NCBI RefSeq assembly: GCF_900129295.1
Contig: NZ_FQUU01000001.1
Coordinates: 124,001-188,000, forward strand
Direction: 5' to 3'
DNA length: 64,000 nucleotides
From: Flavisolibacter ginsengisoli DSM 18119
GTDB taxonomy: Bacteria > Bacteroidota > Bacteroidia > Chitinophagales > Chitinophagaceae
Position numbers and translations under genes: made by a program. Under the pieces are notes generated by a model, which saw only the letters and a program-made list of their open reading frames with translations, searched no databases and had not been told where the DNA came from. Shown here one piece after another: positions 1 to 8,565 of this stretch (position 1 is the stretch's first letter; each line of letters opens with the position of its first letter).

Positions 1-529
1 TTAAAGTGAACTCTTCCTTTAGTCAAAGCTAATGTGAAAGTAAAGTAAGAACACAGGCCATAAAGCCGGGAAGCTTAACAGGAAATACAGGATGAAAGAA
101 CGGAAATTACAACAAGCTGACTGTTCGGAAGGAATTGGTGTCAATCTTTTAATGGGGTAGGATTTTCCCAATTTCAAATCATAATGACAGTCTGAAGTTT
201 ACACTGCAAACTTCAGTTGTGTTTGGTCTGGTGTGATTACTTGAATCAAGGACTGGACAAAAATTGTACGTAAGTATTGAAAACTGGCAAGCGCTCTTAA
301 TGTAAACCAGGTGCAATCCATACTACATTCAGATTTCTTTCCAGTAAAACATGTAACACACTCCTATTTATGAAAAGTACATTGTTTTATTTTTCAATCT
401 CCATTCGTTTATTTTGATTGGGTTAATAGCTATGCTTTACACATTACAGTTGTCTCTATAAGTTTTTGCAATGTCTGGTCATTCTGATTTGCAAATACTA
501 AATAATAATTTGTTGTTTTCATATGGCAT
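1..529. other. Intergenic region with one strong hairpin
   Basis: No convincing coding frame is seen before the GH1-like gene. The only clear structure is a perfect 9-bp hairpin at 192-216, listed separately. The rest is AT-rich and unremarkable, and the left end may carry the 3' untranslated region of a gene outside the window. Confidence 0.5.
192..216. terminator. Perfect 9-bp stem hairpin, possible terminator
   Basis: CTGAAGTTT at 192-200 pairs perfectly with AAACTTCAG at 208-216 across a 7-nt loop. The right side continues TTGTGTTTGG, a weak T-rich tail. It could end transcription of a gene to the left of the window; the tail is poor, so an operator or an mRNA-end structure is also possible. 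Confidence 0.4.
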
Positions 530-550
530 ATGCTTTGTCACAGTTGTAGC

Positions 551-1867
551 ATGTACCGAAAATTTATGTTTGCCACAGGAATTGAGAACAGTGTTCCGGT
601 AGTAGGGCAAGCTAAAAGAAGAGTAGATGAACTTGAAAAATGTGGCCATTATAAATATTGGCAGAAGGATTTTGATCTCGTAAAGGAATTAGGAATCCAG
701 TTCTTGAGGTATGGTCCGCCAATCTATAAAACATTTCTTGGCCCTGGAAAATATGATTGGACATTTGCAGACTTAACCTTTGAATATTTAAAAAAGCAGG
801 AAATACTTCCTATAACAGATCTCTGTCATTTTGGTGTACCGGACTGGATAGGCGATTTTCAAAATCCGGATTTTCCTGAACTGTTTGCTCAGTACGCCGG
901 CGATTTTGCCAAACGTTTTCATTGGATACAGTTATATACACCTGTAAATGAAATGTACATTACCGCCCTTTTTTCTTCTTATTATGGATGGTGGAATGAA
1001 CAGCTTACAACGGATTATTCATTTGTAACTGCATTGAAGCATATTGTAAAGGCAAATGTACTGGCAATGAAGGCCATCATAAATGTAAGGCCAGACGCTA
1101 TTTTTATACAAAGCGAATCTTCTGAATACTACCATGCAGAAAACCCAAAAGCAATTAAACCAGCAGAATTAATGAATGCAAGAAGGTTTTTATCGCTTGA
1201 TCTGAATTATGGTAAACGTATCGATTCCGAAATGTATGAATACCTTATGGATAACGGGATGACCAGGAAAGAATACCATTTCTTTCTGAATAATCACCTG
1301 AAACGCCATTGCATAATGGGCAATGATTATTATATCACAAATGAGCACCGGGTATCCGCTAACGGTTCCACCAGGGCGGCAGGTGAAATATTTGGTTACC
1401 ATGTAATCACTTCGCAGTACTATGAACGTTATAAGCTCCCGGTAATGCATACAGAAACCAATCTTAAACAAGGACCAAATGGAGATGAAGCTATAAACTG
1501 GCTTTGGAAGGAATGGGCCAATGTCTTAAGAGTTAGAAATGATGGTGTTCCGATTGTCGGTTTTACGTGGTATTCTCTTACAGACCAGGTTGATTGGGAT
1601 TCTGCTCTCAGGGAAGATAATAATAATGTTAACCCACTTGGGTTATTTGATCTCGACAGGAATATCCGGCCTGTTGGAAAAGCCTATAAACAACTCATAA
1701 AAGACTGGAGGGAAGTATTACCAACGCATAGCGATTGTCTCAAAGTGCCAATCCAGGTACCATCCAATAATAAAGAAACCAAAGAGGATAATGCAAAGAA
1801 AGATGAGGATAATGAAAATAAAACAGATACAAAAACATTGCTTCAGGCAAGTAAAAATACAATATGA
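551..1867 (+). CDS. Glycoside hydrolase family 1-like protein
   Basis: A GH1-type (beta/alpha)8 hydrolase, about 438 residues from this start. Counting from here, the acid/base Glu is E134 in YTPVNEMY and the likely nucleophile is E302 in VMHTETN, both in the expected GH1 context; YSLTDQVDWDSAL near residue 345 resembles the GH1 aglycone-side segment. The C-terminal ~35 residues are a low-complexity Lys/Glu/Asp/Asn tail. No signal peptide is seen, so it is probably cytoplasmic. The frame is open from an ATG at 530, but the ATG at 551 places MYRKFMFATGIENS at the N-terminus, where GH1 proteins begin. Its stop overlaps the start of the next gene by 4 bp, so the two are translationally coupled. 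The substrate is unknown, and no sugar transporter sits beside it. Confidence 0.75.
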   Translation: MYRKFMFATGIENSVPVVGQAKRRVDELEKCGHYKYWQKDFDLVKELGIQFLRYGPPIYKTFLGPGKYDWTFADLTFEYLKKQEILPITDLCHFGVPDWIGDFQNPDFPELFAQYAGDFAKRFHWIQLYTPVNEMYITALFSSYYGWWNEQLTTDYSFVTALKHIVKANVLAMKAIINVRPDAIFIQSESSEYYHAENPKAIKPAELMNARRFLSLDLNYGKRIDSEMYEYLMDNGMTRKEYHFFLNNHLKRHCIMGNDYYITNEHRVSANGSTRAAGEIFGYHVITSQYYERYKLPVMHTETNLKQGPNGDEAINWLWKEWANVLRVRNDGVPIVGFTWYSLTDQVDWDSALREDNNNVNPLGLFDLDRNIRPVGKAYKQLIKDWREVLPTHSDCLKVPIQVPSNNKETKEDNAKKDEDNENKTDTKTLLQASKNTI

Positions 1868-2601
1868 GATTCAGTAATAAAACAGTGATAGTAACAGGTG
1901 GTGCAGGTGGCATTGGCCTGGCCATTGCTACAAGGTTTGCTTCAGAAGGCGCCAATATAGTATTGGCAGATATAAATATGGAACAATTGACCAAAGGAGC
2001 TGAAACTCTTAAATCTAATGGAGCCAGGAAAGTTTGGTTAAGTCAATGTGATGTAAGTAAGGAACCGCAGGTTGAAACCACAGTCAATGGGGCTATTGAA
2101 CAATTTGGTACATTAGATATAATAGTTAACAATGCAGGATTAATGATCTTCAAAAAACTACAGGAAACAACAGGGGAAGATTGGAATCGCATCCTTAATG
2201 TAGATCTTTTAGGCGCTTTCTATTTTACCAAGCATGGATTTCTTACAATGAAAAAAGGGGGTTCCATCATAAATATTTCGAGCATACACGCACTTGAAAC
2301 TACCCCTAATGTTACTACTTATGCAGCAGCGAAGGCCGCGTTGCTTTCTCTTACAAGGTCATCTTCAATAGAAGGCAAGCCAAAAGGTATCCGGGTGAAT
2401 GCCATTTTACCTGGCGCTATAGATACACCAATGCTTTGGGAAAATCCAAACATAAAAGCTGGCCTCGAAGAAATAAATAAAGACAGCGTAGGCAAACCTG
2501 AAGACATTGCAGGAGTTGTTGCATTTCTTGCTTCAGAAGATGCCGCTTTTGTGCAGGGAGCCATGATTGAAGTGGACGGAGGAAGGTTAGACAGGTTATA
2601 A
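1864..2601 (+). CDS. SDR family NAD(P)-dependent oxidoreductase
   Basis: A 245-residue classical short-chain dehydrogenase/reductase. The cofactor-binding motif TGGAGGIG is at residues 11-18, NNAG at 89-92, the catalytic Ser at 139-140, and the YxxxK pair at Y153/K157. The DGG motif near the C-terminus (VDGGRL) is typical of the glucose-dehydrogenase/3-oxoacyl-reductase-like group. An acidic residue after the second strand (LADIN, D36) suggests NAD preference; that is inference. It overlaps the GH1-like gene by 4 bp and is followed after 15 bp by the DUF1622 gene, so the three probably form one operon. The substrate cannot be read from the sequence. Confidence 0.85.
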   Translation: MRFSNKTVIVTGGAGGIGLAIATRFASEGANIVLADINMEQLTKGAETLKSNGARKVWLSQCDVSKEPQVETTVNGAIEQFGTLDIIVNNAGLMIFKKLQETTGEDWNRILNVDLLGAFYFTKHGFLTMKKGGSIINISSIHALETTPNVTTYAAAKAALLSLTRSSSIEGKPKGIRVNAILPGAIDTPMLWENPNIKAGLEEINKDSVGKPEDIAGVVAFLASEDAAFVQGAMIEVDGGRLDRL

Positions 2602-2616
2602 TTGAAATAATAAAAG

Positions 2617-2988
2617 ATGAAGGAAATAGCAGAAATTGTAACCAAACATTTAAGCAGCACTGTTGAGGTATTGGCAGCGTTTGTAATAGGTGTAGCCCTT
2701 TTAAAGTTTTTGTATAAATACCTAAGACATCTTTTCACTCCAAATGATGGTATTACTAACCAGACCATCAGAATACATTTTGGCAGCGCATTAACTGTAG
2801 CCTTAGAACTTTTGCTGGCCGCGGATATATTGGCTACAGCCATTGCACCTACCTGGGATGATATTGGAAAACTGGCTTCTATTGCCGTATTAAGAACTGC
2901 TTTAAACTATTTCCTTGAACGAGAGTTAAAGAATAATGAACCGAATGAAACAAGGATTGATAGCGGTAAGGAACTAGAGCAATCTTAA
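2617..2988 (+). CDS. DUF1622 family membrane protein
   Basis: A 123-residue protein with two or three hydrophobic segments (about residues 15-35, 52-72 and 75-95). It matches the DUF1622 pattern: RIHFGSALTVALELLLAADI followed by WDDIGKLASIAVLRTALNYFLERE. The family has no established function; the short motif with Arg, His and Glu near the membrane is its conserved core. It closes an apparent GH1-SDR-DUF1622 operon, and the start has a modest A-rich leader (taaaag). No terminator is evident after the stop. Confidence 0.75.
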   Translation: MKEIAEIVTKHLSSTVEVLAAFVIGVALLKFLYKYLRHLFTPNDGITNQTIRIHFGSALTVALELLLAADILATAIAPTWDDIGKLASIAVLRTALNYFLERELKNNEPNETRIDSGKELEQS

Positions 2989-3543
2989 AATAAAGCATTC
3001 CTGACTTATAGATTGAACCCAAAGTCGTCAATTACCCTTAATTAAAACCGGATAAATATTAACTACACTATTCATCGATCGGTTTGCTAAAATCTTAATA
3101 CGGCTTAATAATCAACTATAGTTTAGATATCCGTGATCAAAAAACAGCAATAGCATGGATTTTCGTCTTACTCATCTCTCGCTTATTAATTTCTGTGGTA
3201 GCTAAACATACGTTCGTCTCATTAATTAAAAAAAAGTAAATGGGGTAAATACCTTTACAAGCGGATAGCACTCTACTTTGTATGAATGATGACGATTGAT
3301 ATAACTAATGCAAAGATTTTCAACAAGAGAAAAAATGTCGTTTTTATACCACTTAGCCTTCTTGAGAATACAGAAATTTATATGAGTATCCAAATCAGAT
3401 TTCATTAAGCTATTTAAAGTGTTGGAATAGCATTCACTTAAAGGCTATTTGGATGCTCATATAGGCTGATAAAGCTTATTTCCTTAATCTAAATTTCGAT
3501 GATTATTATAAATAAAATTCTGATTCCTTAAATATCACTTGTT
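2989..3543. other. Intergenic region with long imperfect inverted repeat
   Basis: 555 bp without a plausible gene. It is AT-rich and holds an imperfect inverted repeat at 3379-3463. A small near-palindrome GGTAAATACC lies at about 3244-3253. No promoter could be assigned with confidence. Confidence 0.5.
3379..3463. repeat. 17-bp inverted repeat with 51-bp spacer
   Basis: TATATGAGTATCCAAAT at 3379-3395 is matched in reverse complement by 3447-3463 with one mismatch. Part of the spacer (aagctatttaaagtg against cacttaaaggct) is also partly complementary, so the whole segment could fold into a long interrupted hairpin. It lies 80 bp upstream of the first of two paralogous secreted-protein genes. 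It could be a remnant of a small mobile element or a regulatory structure. Confidence 0.55.
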
Positions 3544-4479
3544 ATGAAAATATTTATTCTTTCCCTTGTTTTATATTCAACCGTTACTGCCAAATTGAAT
3601 GCGCAAACCAATTCACCAGGCATCCGCATATACAGTGAATCGAAGCAGATCTTTGAAGAAGATGAAATGCTTAAAAAAGTTGTAGATGATGTGTATTTTG
3701 AAAAAATAGATCAATTAAAGAGTAAGATTATAGAACGTATTAAAACAGACATTAAATCGCTGACGAATCAGACATCTAGAGCTGAAAAGATAACCTTATC
3801 GATTCAAACGAATATGTCTGTTTATGAAAAAGATGGCAAACCATACTTAAGCTATACAATTCCTGGTAATAAAATTGATTTTAGTGTTACTACGCCGGAT
3901 CATCCATTAATTCCTGGCTTGGGAATGAGCAGGAGCTTGGATCCTGAGATCAGCCTCACTTTCGACGTTAGTGCTCAATTGCCATTGATTCAAAATGGCA
4001 CCGTTGAGTCATTGAAATTTACCAACCCTGTGTGGAATATTACTTTTACCCATTGGAAAGGTGAACGTTTAAATCCCATCTCTATTACAAAATCTGATAT
4101 CGAGTATTGGGTCAAAGGATTACTCGAAACATCTTTCTTCCCTATTTATGTTTCGCTAAATGATGCTTCTCGCAGGCTTACAGACTACATCAGCTCTGCT
4201 GTAATAAACAATGGAAACCTTGCAAAGGAACTGGCTCTTGATGAAACACGCCAACTTCAGGCAAAAGCTGACCAGGTTAGCCAGAAGATTATTTTTATCC
4301 ATAACTACAGCAAGGAAGGCATGGTAAAGCGTGTATCAACCAATAAGGCAGGAACTGCAGGGAACGAATCAAAAATAAATAGCGGTATTAAACCGGTATA
4401 TACCACTTCAGCTACTGAGGCATTAAAATCGTCAAAAATTAATGTCGGAAACAAAAAACAGATCAAACCTGTTCACTGA
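3544..4479 (+). CDS. Secreted protein of unknown function, paralogue A
   Basis: A 311-residue protein with an N-terminal signal peptide (hydrophobic core about residues 3-18, cleavage probably after LNAQ) and no lipobox. No known domain is recognised. The body is rich in beta-strand-like alternation and contains PGNKIDFSVTTPDHP near residue 109 and IHNYSKEGMVKRV near 252. Both are echoed in the next gene (PGNKVSYYITTPDY and KHDYSSAGILKRS), so the two are tandem paralogues. The C-terminal ~50 residues are low-complexity Ser/Thr/Lys/Asn. Probably periplasmic or exported. Confidence 0.7.
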   Translation: MKIFILSLVLYSTVTAKLNAQTNSPGIRIYSESKQIFEEDEMLKKVVDDVYFEKIDQLKSKIIERIKTDIKSLTNQTSRAEKITLSIQTNMSVYEKDGKPYLSYTIPGNKIDFSVTTPDHPLIPGLGMSRSLDPEISLTFDVSAQLPLIQNGTVESLKFTNPVWNITFTHWKGERLNPISITKSDIEYWVKGLLETSFFPIYVSLNDASRRLTDYISSAVINNGNLAKELALDETRQLQAKADQVSQKIIFIHNYSKEGMVKRVSTNKAGTAGNESKINSGIKPVYTTSATEALKSSKINVGNKKQIKPVH

Positions 4480-4555
4480 TTTTAACTATAATATCTAACC
4501 AGCTATTACTTCACTGAGACATATGTATCATTAAAATTAATCTGCAAAAAATAGT

Positions 4556-5521
4556 ATGAAAGTTTTGTCTTTATATACCATAGTTTTTTTCATTGGAATG
4601 TCTGCCTCAGCCCAATCTGGAAGTATTCAACTTAAAGTAATATCAGGTAATAAATTACTTTATATAGGTGAACAAGGAAAGCTTGAGGAAATCTTTCACG
4701 ACCATTTTTATATCAGGAAACGCGAGTTGGAAGACCGTATAACAGAGTCAATAGTTGAAAGTATGAAAGGCCGCACCAGTCAGGGCTTAAGAGATTTAAA
4801 TATCAGGTTTATGAATCCTATTTTTTCAGTTTTTCAAGTAGATTCTGATGTCTTAGTAAGTATTACCATTCCTGGCAATAAAGTCTCTTATTATATAACA
4901 ACCCCTGATTATATAGGCATTGGCAAAGACAGAAGCGAAGACCCTTTCATCTCTTTTAATTATACCATAAAAGGAATATTTAAAATTTCTCAACAAGGCG
5001 AGGCGGAAAGTATAGAGTTCCAATCTCCATATTGGTCATATAAGGTGGAAGAAAATAATTCAAAGAAATTGCAGAGTTTAAAATGGGGTAAATACCTCAA
5101 TGATGATATTAGAGGCCTGGTTTCGACAATAAAAGAACAATATAAACTATTAGATGAAGTGAAAGATAAATTCAACAATTATCTTGATAAAAAAATTATA
5201 GAAAATATAAGTCTCCAAAAAGAACTGCTGGTCGATGAAAATAATAAATTGTATGTAAGTACAGAAGGTGATAAAACATTAGTTTTTAAGCATGATTACA
5301 GTTCCGCTGGCATTCTAAAGAGAAGTGCGGGTACAGATGCTTCAGTCATCAATGAAAAAGTCAATACACACACAACTATTTCAACTTCGACAAATCCAAG
5401 TGATATTAATAAAAAAACTCCCAACACTAATGCACGTCCCAAGCTGCCTAATTCACCTAAACCCATAGATTTCAAAAAGGGATCGTCAGGAACAAAAAAG
5501 AATACTTCTCTCAAGCTATAA
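4556..5521 (+). CDS. Secreted protein of unknown function, paralogue B
   Basis: A 321-residue protein with a signal peptide (MKVLSLYTIVFFIGMSASAQ, cleavage after ASA or SAQ). It is similar in length and layout to the preceding gene, sharing the order PGNK...TTPDY, DPFISFNYTI and KHDYSSAGILKR, with a Ser/Thr/Asn/Lys-rich C-terminal tail. Identity looks low, so the duplication is old. The 76-bp gap between the genes suggests co-transcription. Function unknown. Confidence 0.7.
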   Translation: MKVLSLYTIVFFIGMSASAQSGSIQLKVISGNKLLYIGEQGKLEEIFHDHFYIRKRELEDRITESIVESMKGRTSQGLRDLNIRFMNPIFSVFQVDSDVLVSITIPGNKVSYYITTPDYIGIGKDRSEDPFISFNYTIKGIFKISQQGEAESIEFQSPYWSYKVEENNSKKLQSLKWGKYLNDDIRGLVSTIKEQYKLLDEVKDKFNNYLDKKIIENISLQKELLVDENNKLYVSTEGDKTLVFKHDYSSAGILKRSAGTDASVINEKVNTHTTISTSTNPSDINKKTPNTNARPKLPNSPKPIDFKKGSSGTKKNTSLKL

Positions 5522-5907
5522 GTAAAGTATTCTTGTTCTCAATAAATCTTCACTTAATGTTACTTTAAATAAAGGAAAGTTGATCAAAAACTCCTCAAAT
5601 TTCTTTTGTAATACTCCCTGGAGTAGATAAATATATACCCGGGCTTTTTTTATTGGGTTTCCCTATCAAGTGAAATTTTAAGAACTGAAAGACGTCACTA
5701 TCAGTTTTGCTTTTGGGTTTTGCAAAAATTTGAAACTTTGGAATGGACTCTTTATTCATAATATCAAAATCAAATTTCCTACATACCAGCTAAAGCTTCG
5801 GGGGGCGGACGGAGAGAGAGGGATTAGTTACACTGATCCCATAAAGTGGAGGCTACAAGCCAATGAATGTTCCGGCAAATAATTTAAGCCATAAATATTG
5901 AAAGGTC
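5522..5907. other. Intergenic region carrying a copy of the tRNA-Ser 3' end
   Basis: 386 bp between the secreted-protein gene and the GIY-YIG gene. The only recognisable structure is the segment 5791-5825, which repeats the sequence at the 3' end of tRNA-Ser (6268-6304). No gene is seen. Confidence 0.5.
5791..5825. repeat. Direct repeat, distal copy of tRNA-Ser 3' end
   Basis: This 35-bp segment matches 6268-6304 with one substitution near the left end and a small indel of 2-3 bases. It includes the 3' acceptor strand of tRNA-Ser and the start of its T arm (ggagagagagggatt), after which similarity stops. With the intact tRNA it brackets the GIY-YIG gene in a 477-bp unit, an arrangement like the att sites of tRNA-targeted elements. 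Confidence 0.7.
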
Positions 5908-6147
5908 CTAAACTATAAGTCTTTTCTTCATAAATGCCCTGCCTGAACCGAACTTTAAATATTTTTCAAATGCAAAAGCTTTGTATTTGTTCTTAAAAGC
6001 ACAGTAGAATATTATTTCAACGGGCAATCTTGAACTCGTTGCTGGAACATAACCATTTGAATGCCTTTGTAATATTTCTTTTAAATTTTCTGTACAACCT
6101 GTGTAGGATAAACCATCATTACATTGTAAAATATAAACATAATGCAT
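5908..6147 (-). CDS. Small GIY-YIG nuclease family protein
   Basis: A 79-residue single-domain GIY-YIG protein. YVYILQ (residues 3-8) and YTG (15-17) form the GIY...YIG pair. Arg at the usual helix position is seen in ILQRHSNG, the catalytic Glu is in AFEKYLK, and the closing GSGRAFMKK is typical. Family members are stand-alone putative endonucleases related to the UvrC N-terminal domain; cellular targets are mostly unknown. It lies behind tRNA-Ser on the same strand and is followed by a partial duplicate of the tRNA 3' end. GCTTCGGSGGGCGGAC-like sequence also occurs inverted on its two sides (5795-5810 and 6207-6219). Together this suggests that the gene moved here as a small cassette. Confidence 0.85.
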   Translation of the reverse strand: MHYVYILQCNDGLSYTGCTENLKEILQRHSNGYVPATSSRLPVEIIFYCAFKNKYKAFAFEKYLKFGSGRAFMKKRLIV

Positions 6148-6255
6148 GGATTAAATGTAGAACGCCTGGAAGGAAATTGCAAGAGTTCTAAATCTGTAGC
6201 TCACCTCGTCCGCCGAAGCCCGCGGGGAATTAAGACTGAAAGCTATAAAAGCAAA

Positions 6256-6283
6256 GCCCGCCTTCGCTAAAGCTTCGGCGGGC
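6256..6283 (-). terminator. Terminator-like hairpin after tRNA-Ser
   Basis: On the minus strand GCCCGCC (6283-6277) pairs with GGCGGGC (6262-6256) around a 14-nt loop that is itself partly self-complementary, followed by TTTGCTTTT. It lies immediately after the tRNA and probably ends its transcript. It also belongs to the repeat shared with 5791-5825. Confidence 0.6.
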
Positions 6284-6304
6284 GGAGGCGGAGAGAGAGG
6301 GATT
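6268..6304. repeat. Direct repeat, proximal copy overlapping tRNA-Ser 3' end
   Basis: Proximal partner of 5791-5825. Bases 6289-6304 lie inside the tRNA-Ser gene (discriminator, 3' acceptor strand, start of the T arm); the remainder is the GC-rich gcttcggcgggcgg flank. Confidence 0.7.
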
Positions 6305-6373
6305 CGAACCCCCGGACCTGTTACAGTCAACGGTTTTCAAGACCGCCGCATTCGACCGCTCTGCCATCTCTCC
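6289..6373 (-). tRNA. tRNA-Ser (anticodon UGA)
   Basis: Read on the minus strand, the 85-nt gene starts GGAGAGATGGCAGAGCGGTC and ends with the T arm GGTTCGAATCC and the acceptor strand TCTCTCC plus discriminator G. The acceptor pairs GGAGAGA/TCTCTCC perfectly. The anticodon loop CTTGAAA gives UGA, decoding UCA. A long variable arm (GTTGACTGTAACAGGTCC region) is diagnostic of class II tRNA-Ser. CCA is not encoded. The 3' end is duplicated 477 bp downstream, beyond a GIY-YIG gene. Confidence 0.95.
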
Positions 6374-6426
6374 GGCGCAAATATAGATGGCAGGCGGAAA
6401 CCAACAAAATCATTTTCAATAGTTTG

Positions 6427-8538
6427 CTATTTTTTTTCTTCGCCGTCTTTCTCTTTGATCAATACCAAACTTCCCAAATCTATCTGCATCGGCAACATAC
6501 CGATCTTCACAACAGCCTTCTTGCCTCGCAGCTCCAGCACCTCACCCACCTGCAAATTCTTTTTCATCTTCACCTTATCCCCCACCTTGATATCACCATT
6601 CACCTCTTCATATTTTGAATCCAATTGCTTCTGTTTTTTACTCACCACCTTCTGCTCATTCTTTTTAAATAGCAGCGAGGCCATCTCCCGCACCACCTTA
6701 TTTTTATCTTCTGTCTTTTTCCACTCTATCACTATCTGCCTCAGTTTGCGTTCCATATCCTTTAAATATGCTATGCGATCCTCTGTCACTTTATTCTGTT
6801 GCTGCAAAACCTCCACCTGCTGGCGGTGCCGCTCCTGGTCCATCACCAACTGCATTTCTTTTTTCAAGCGCTCATTTTCCTTCAACAGCCGATGCAGATC
6901 TCTTTCTTTTTGTTGCACCACCTGCAGATCCTGTTCGGTCCTGTTCAATAATTTATCCAGCCGAAAGTGATCCTCATCTACCAATGCTCTTGCTTTCTGT
7001 ATTAGTTTCCTATCAAGGCCAATCCTTTCTGCAATGGAAAATGTATAGGAACTCCCAGGTTTGCCAATCGCAAGTTTATACAGGGGCAAGAGATTCTTTT
7101 CATCAAAGGCCATAGCCCCATTGACAATGCCGGGTGTCTTGTTGGCCATTACCTTCAGGTTCAGGTAGTGTGTGGTCACAATTCCAATAGCATGCTTGCG
7201 TGCCAGCTCCTCCATGATCACTTCTGCAAAAGCACCTCCAAGGTTAGGATCACTACCGCTACCCAATTCGTCAATAAAGAATAAGGTTCTTCCATTGGCG
7301 TTCTCCATAAAGTACTTCATGCTCAGTAAATGGCTGCTATAAGTGCTTAACTCAAACTCTATGCTTTGCGTGTCACCAATATGTATCATTAGTTGCTTAA
7401 AGATGCCAAACTGGGAGGAGGGATTCACTGGAACCAGCAAACCACTCTGCACCATCATCTGCAACAAACCCACGGTTTTCATGGTAACCGTTTTGCCCCC
7501 GGCATTTGGACCGGAGATAACCAATACCCTGTTCTTTTCATCAAGCGTAAGGTCAACGGGGATTGTAGGCTTACCAGCTCTCAGGTTATATAAATACAAT
7601 AAGGGATGACAGGCTTTCACAAGGTGCACCAGCGCCTTATCACTTACCAACGGGTATTCCCCCTTTATATCAATGGCAAATGCCGCCTTGGCCCTGATAA
7701 AATCATATTCTCCAACAACAGTATGATAGACAGAAAGCAATGCAGAATAGGCAGAAAGTTGTTTGGTGAGTTGCTTCAGTATGCGATACACTTCCTTGCG
7801 CTCCGCATTTTCCAGTTCGTGCAACTGGTTATTAAGGTCAATTGTTTCTTCAGGCTCAATAAAAGCTGTACGCCTGCTATCGCTCTCACCATGAAGGATG
7901 CCTTTCACCATTCTTTTTTGTTCGGCAAATACAGCTACCACCCTCCGGCCACTCATAAAGCTTTCCTCAATATCTGCGAGGTAGCCCTGCTTGTTTAATT
8001 TGCTTATGATGCGTTCAAATGCCTTGCGTAACTCATTTCTCTTGCGGTAGAGACCCATCCGTATTGATGACAGTTCATCACTGGCATTGTCCTTCACAGT
8101 ACCTGTTTCATCTACCACATCATCAATCATTTTCAGTATGGCCTTTTCATAATAGGTGCCGGCAATTACTTCAAGAAGTCCAGGATATGCCTCCCGTCTT
8201 TCCGGATCGAACCACCGAAAAATGCTTTCCATGGTCAATGCCAGCTTGCGCAGGGCCACCAATTGCTCACCGGCAAGCACAGCTCCTTCTATTTGTAATA
8301 ACCTGATCTCTTTGGATAGATTTAAAATATAATCGTTTGGAAAATAAATTCCATTTTGTAACAACTGGCGAAACTCATGGGATTGCCTCAGTTCCCGGTC
8401 AATGAATTCTTTCCGGGTATGTATGCGCAGGTCATCTGCCCTGGATTTGGAATATTCAAAACGGCATTTCTCATGCAGCAATGATTTAATCTTGTCAAAC
8501 TCCAACTGTACCGATGCCGATTCTGGATATAGTTTCAT
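6427..8538 (-). CDS. mutS2: MutS2-family ATPase lacking the Smr domain
   Basis: A 703-residue MutS2-type protein: core/clamp region (about 1-330), then the ABC-type ATPase with Walker A GPNAGGKT at 343-350 and Walker B FFIDELGSGSDP with DE at 423-424, then a Lys/Glu/Gln-rich coiled coil at about 530-610. It ends with a small basic KOW-like stretch (VGDKVKMKKNLQVGEVLELRG, split over 645-668). Full-length MutS2 is about 780 residues and ends in an Smr nuclease domain; that domain is absent, and the stop follows a charged EKDGEEKK tail. The protein should act on branched DNA or stalled ribosomes rather than in mismatch repair. It is convergent with nothing close and is followed by tRNA-Ser on the same strand. 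Confidence 0.9.
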   Translation of the reverse strand: MKLYPESASVQLEFDKIKSLLHEKCRFEYSKSRADDLRIHTRKEFIDRELRQSHEFRQLLQNGIYFPNDYILNLSKEIRLLQIEGAVLAGEQLVALRKLALTMESIFRWFDPERREAYPGLLEVIAGTYYEKAILKMIDDVVDETGTVKDNASDELSSIRMGLYRKRNELRKAFERIISKLNKQGYLADIEESFMSGRRVVAVFAEQKRMVKGILHGESDSRRTAFIEPEETIDLNNQLHELENAERKEVYRILKQLTKQLSAYSALLSVYHTVVGEYDFIRAKAAFAIDIKGEYPLVSDKALVHLVKACHPLLYLYNLRAGKPTIPVDLTLDEKNRVLVISGPNAGGKTVTMKTVGLLQMMVQSGLLVPVNPSSQFGIFKQLMIHIGDTQSIEFELSTYSSHLLSMKYFMENANGRTLFFIDELGSGSDPNLGGAFAEVIMEELARKHAIGIVTTHYLNLKVMANKTPGIVNGAMAFDEKNLLPLYKLAIGKPGSSYTFSIAERIGLDRKLIQKARALVDEDHFRLDKLLNRTEQDLQVVQQKERDLHRLLKENERLKKEMQLVMDQERHRQQVEVLQQQNKVTEDRIAYLKDMERKLRQIVIEWKKTEDKNKVVREMASLLFKKNEQKVVSKKQKQLDSKYEEVNGDIKVGDKVKMKKNLQVGEVLELRGKKAVVKIGMLPMQIDLGSLVLIKEKDGEEKK

Positions 8539-8565
8539 GCAAATACGCTAATAAACAGGTTTTGT

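Noticed and set aside
3238-5097. 17-bp identical sequence aaatggggtaaatacct in the intergenic region and inside paralogue B
   Set aside because: A single AT-rich 17-mer pair can occur by chance in 64 kb; no further copies or symmetry support a function.
6455-6970. 171-residue frame opposite mutS2
   Set aside because: A Ser/Phe/Cys-rich antisense shadow of the coiled-coil coding sequence; no independent support.
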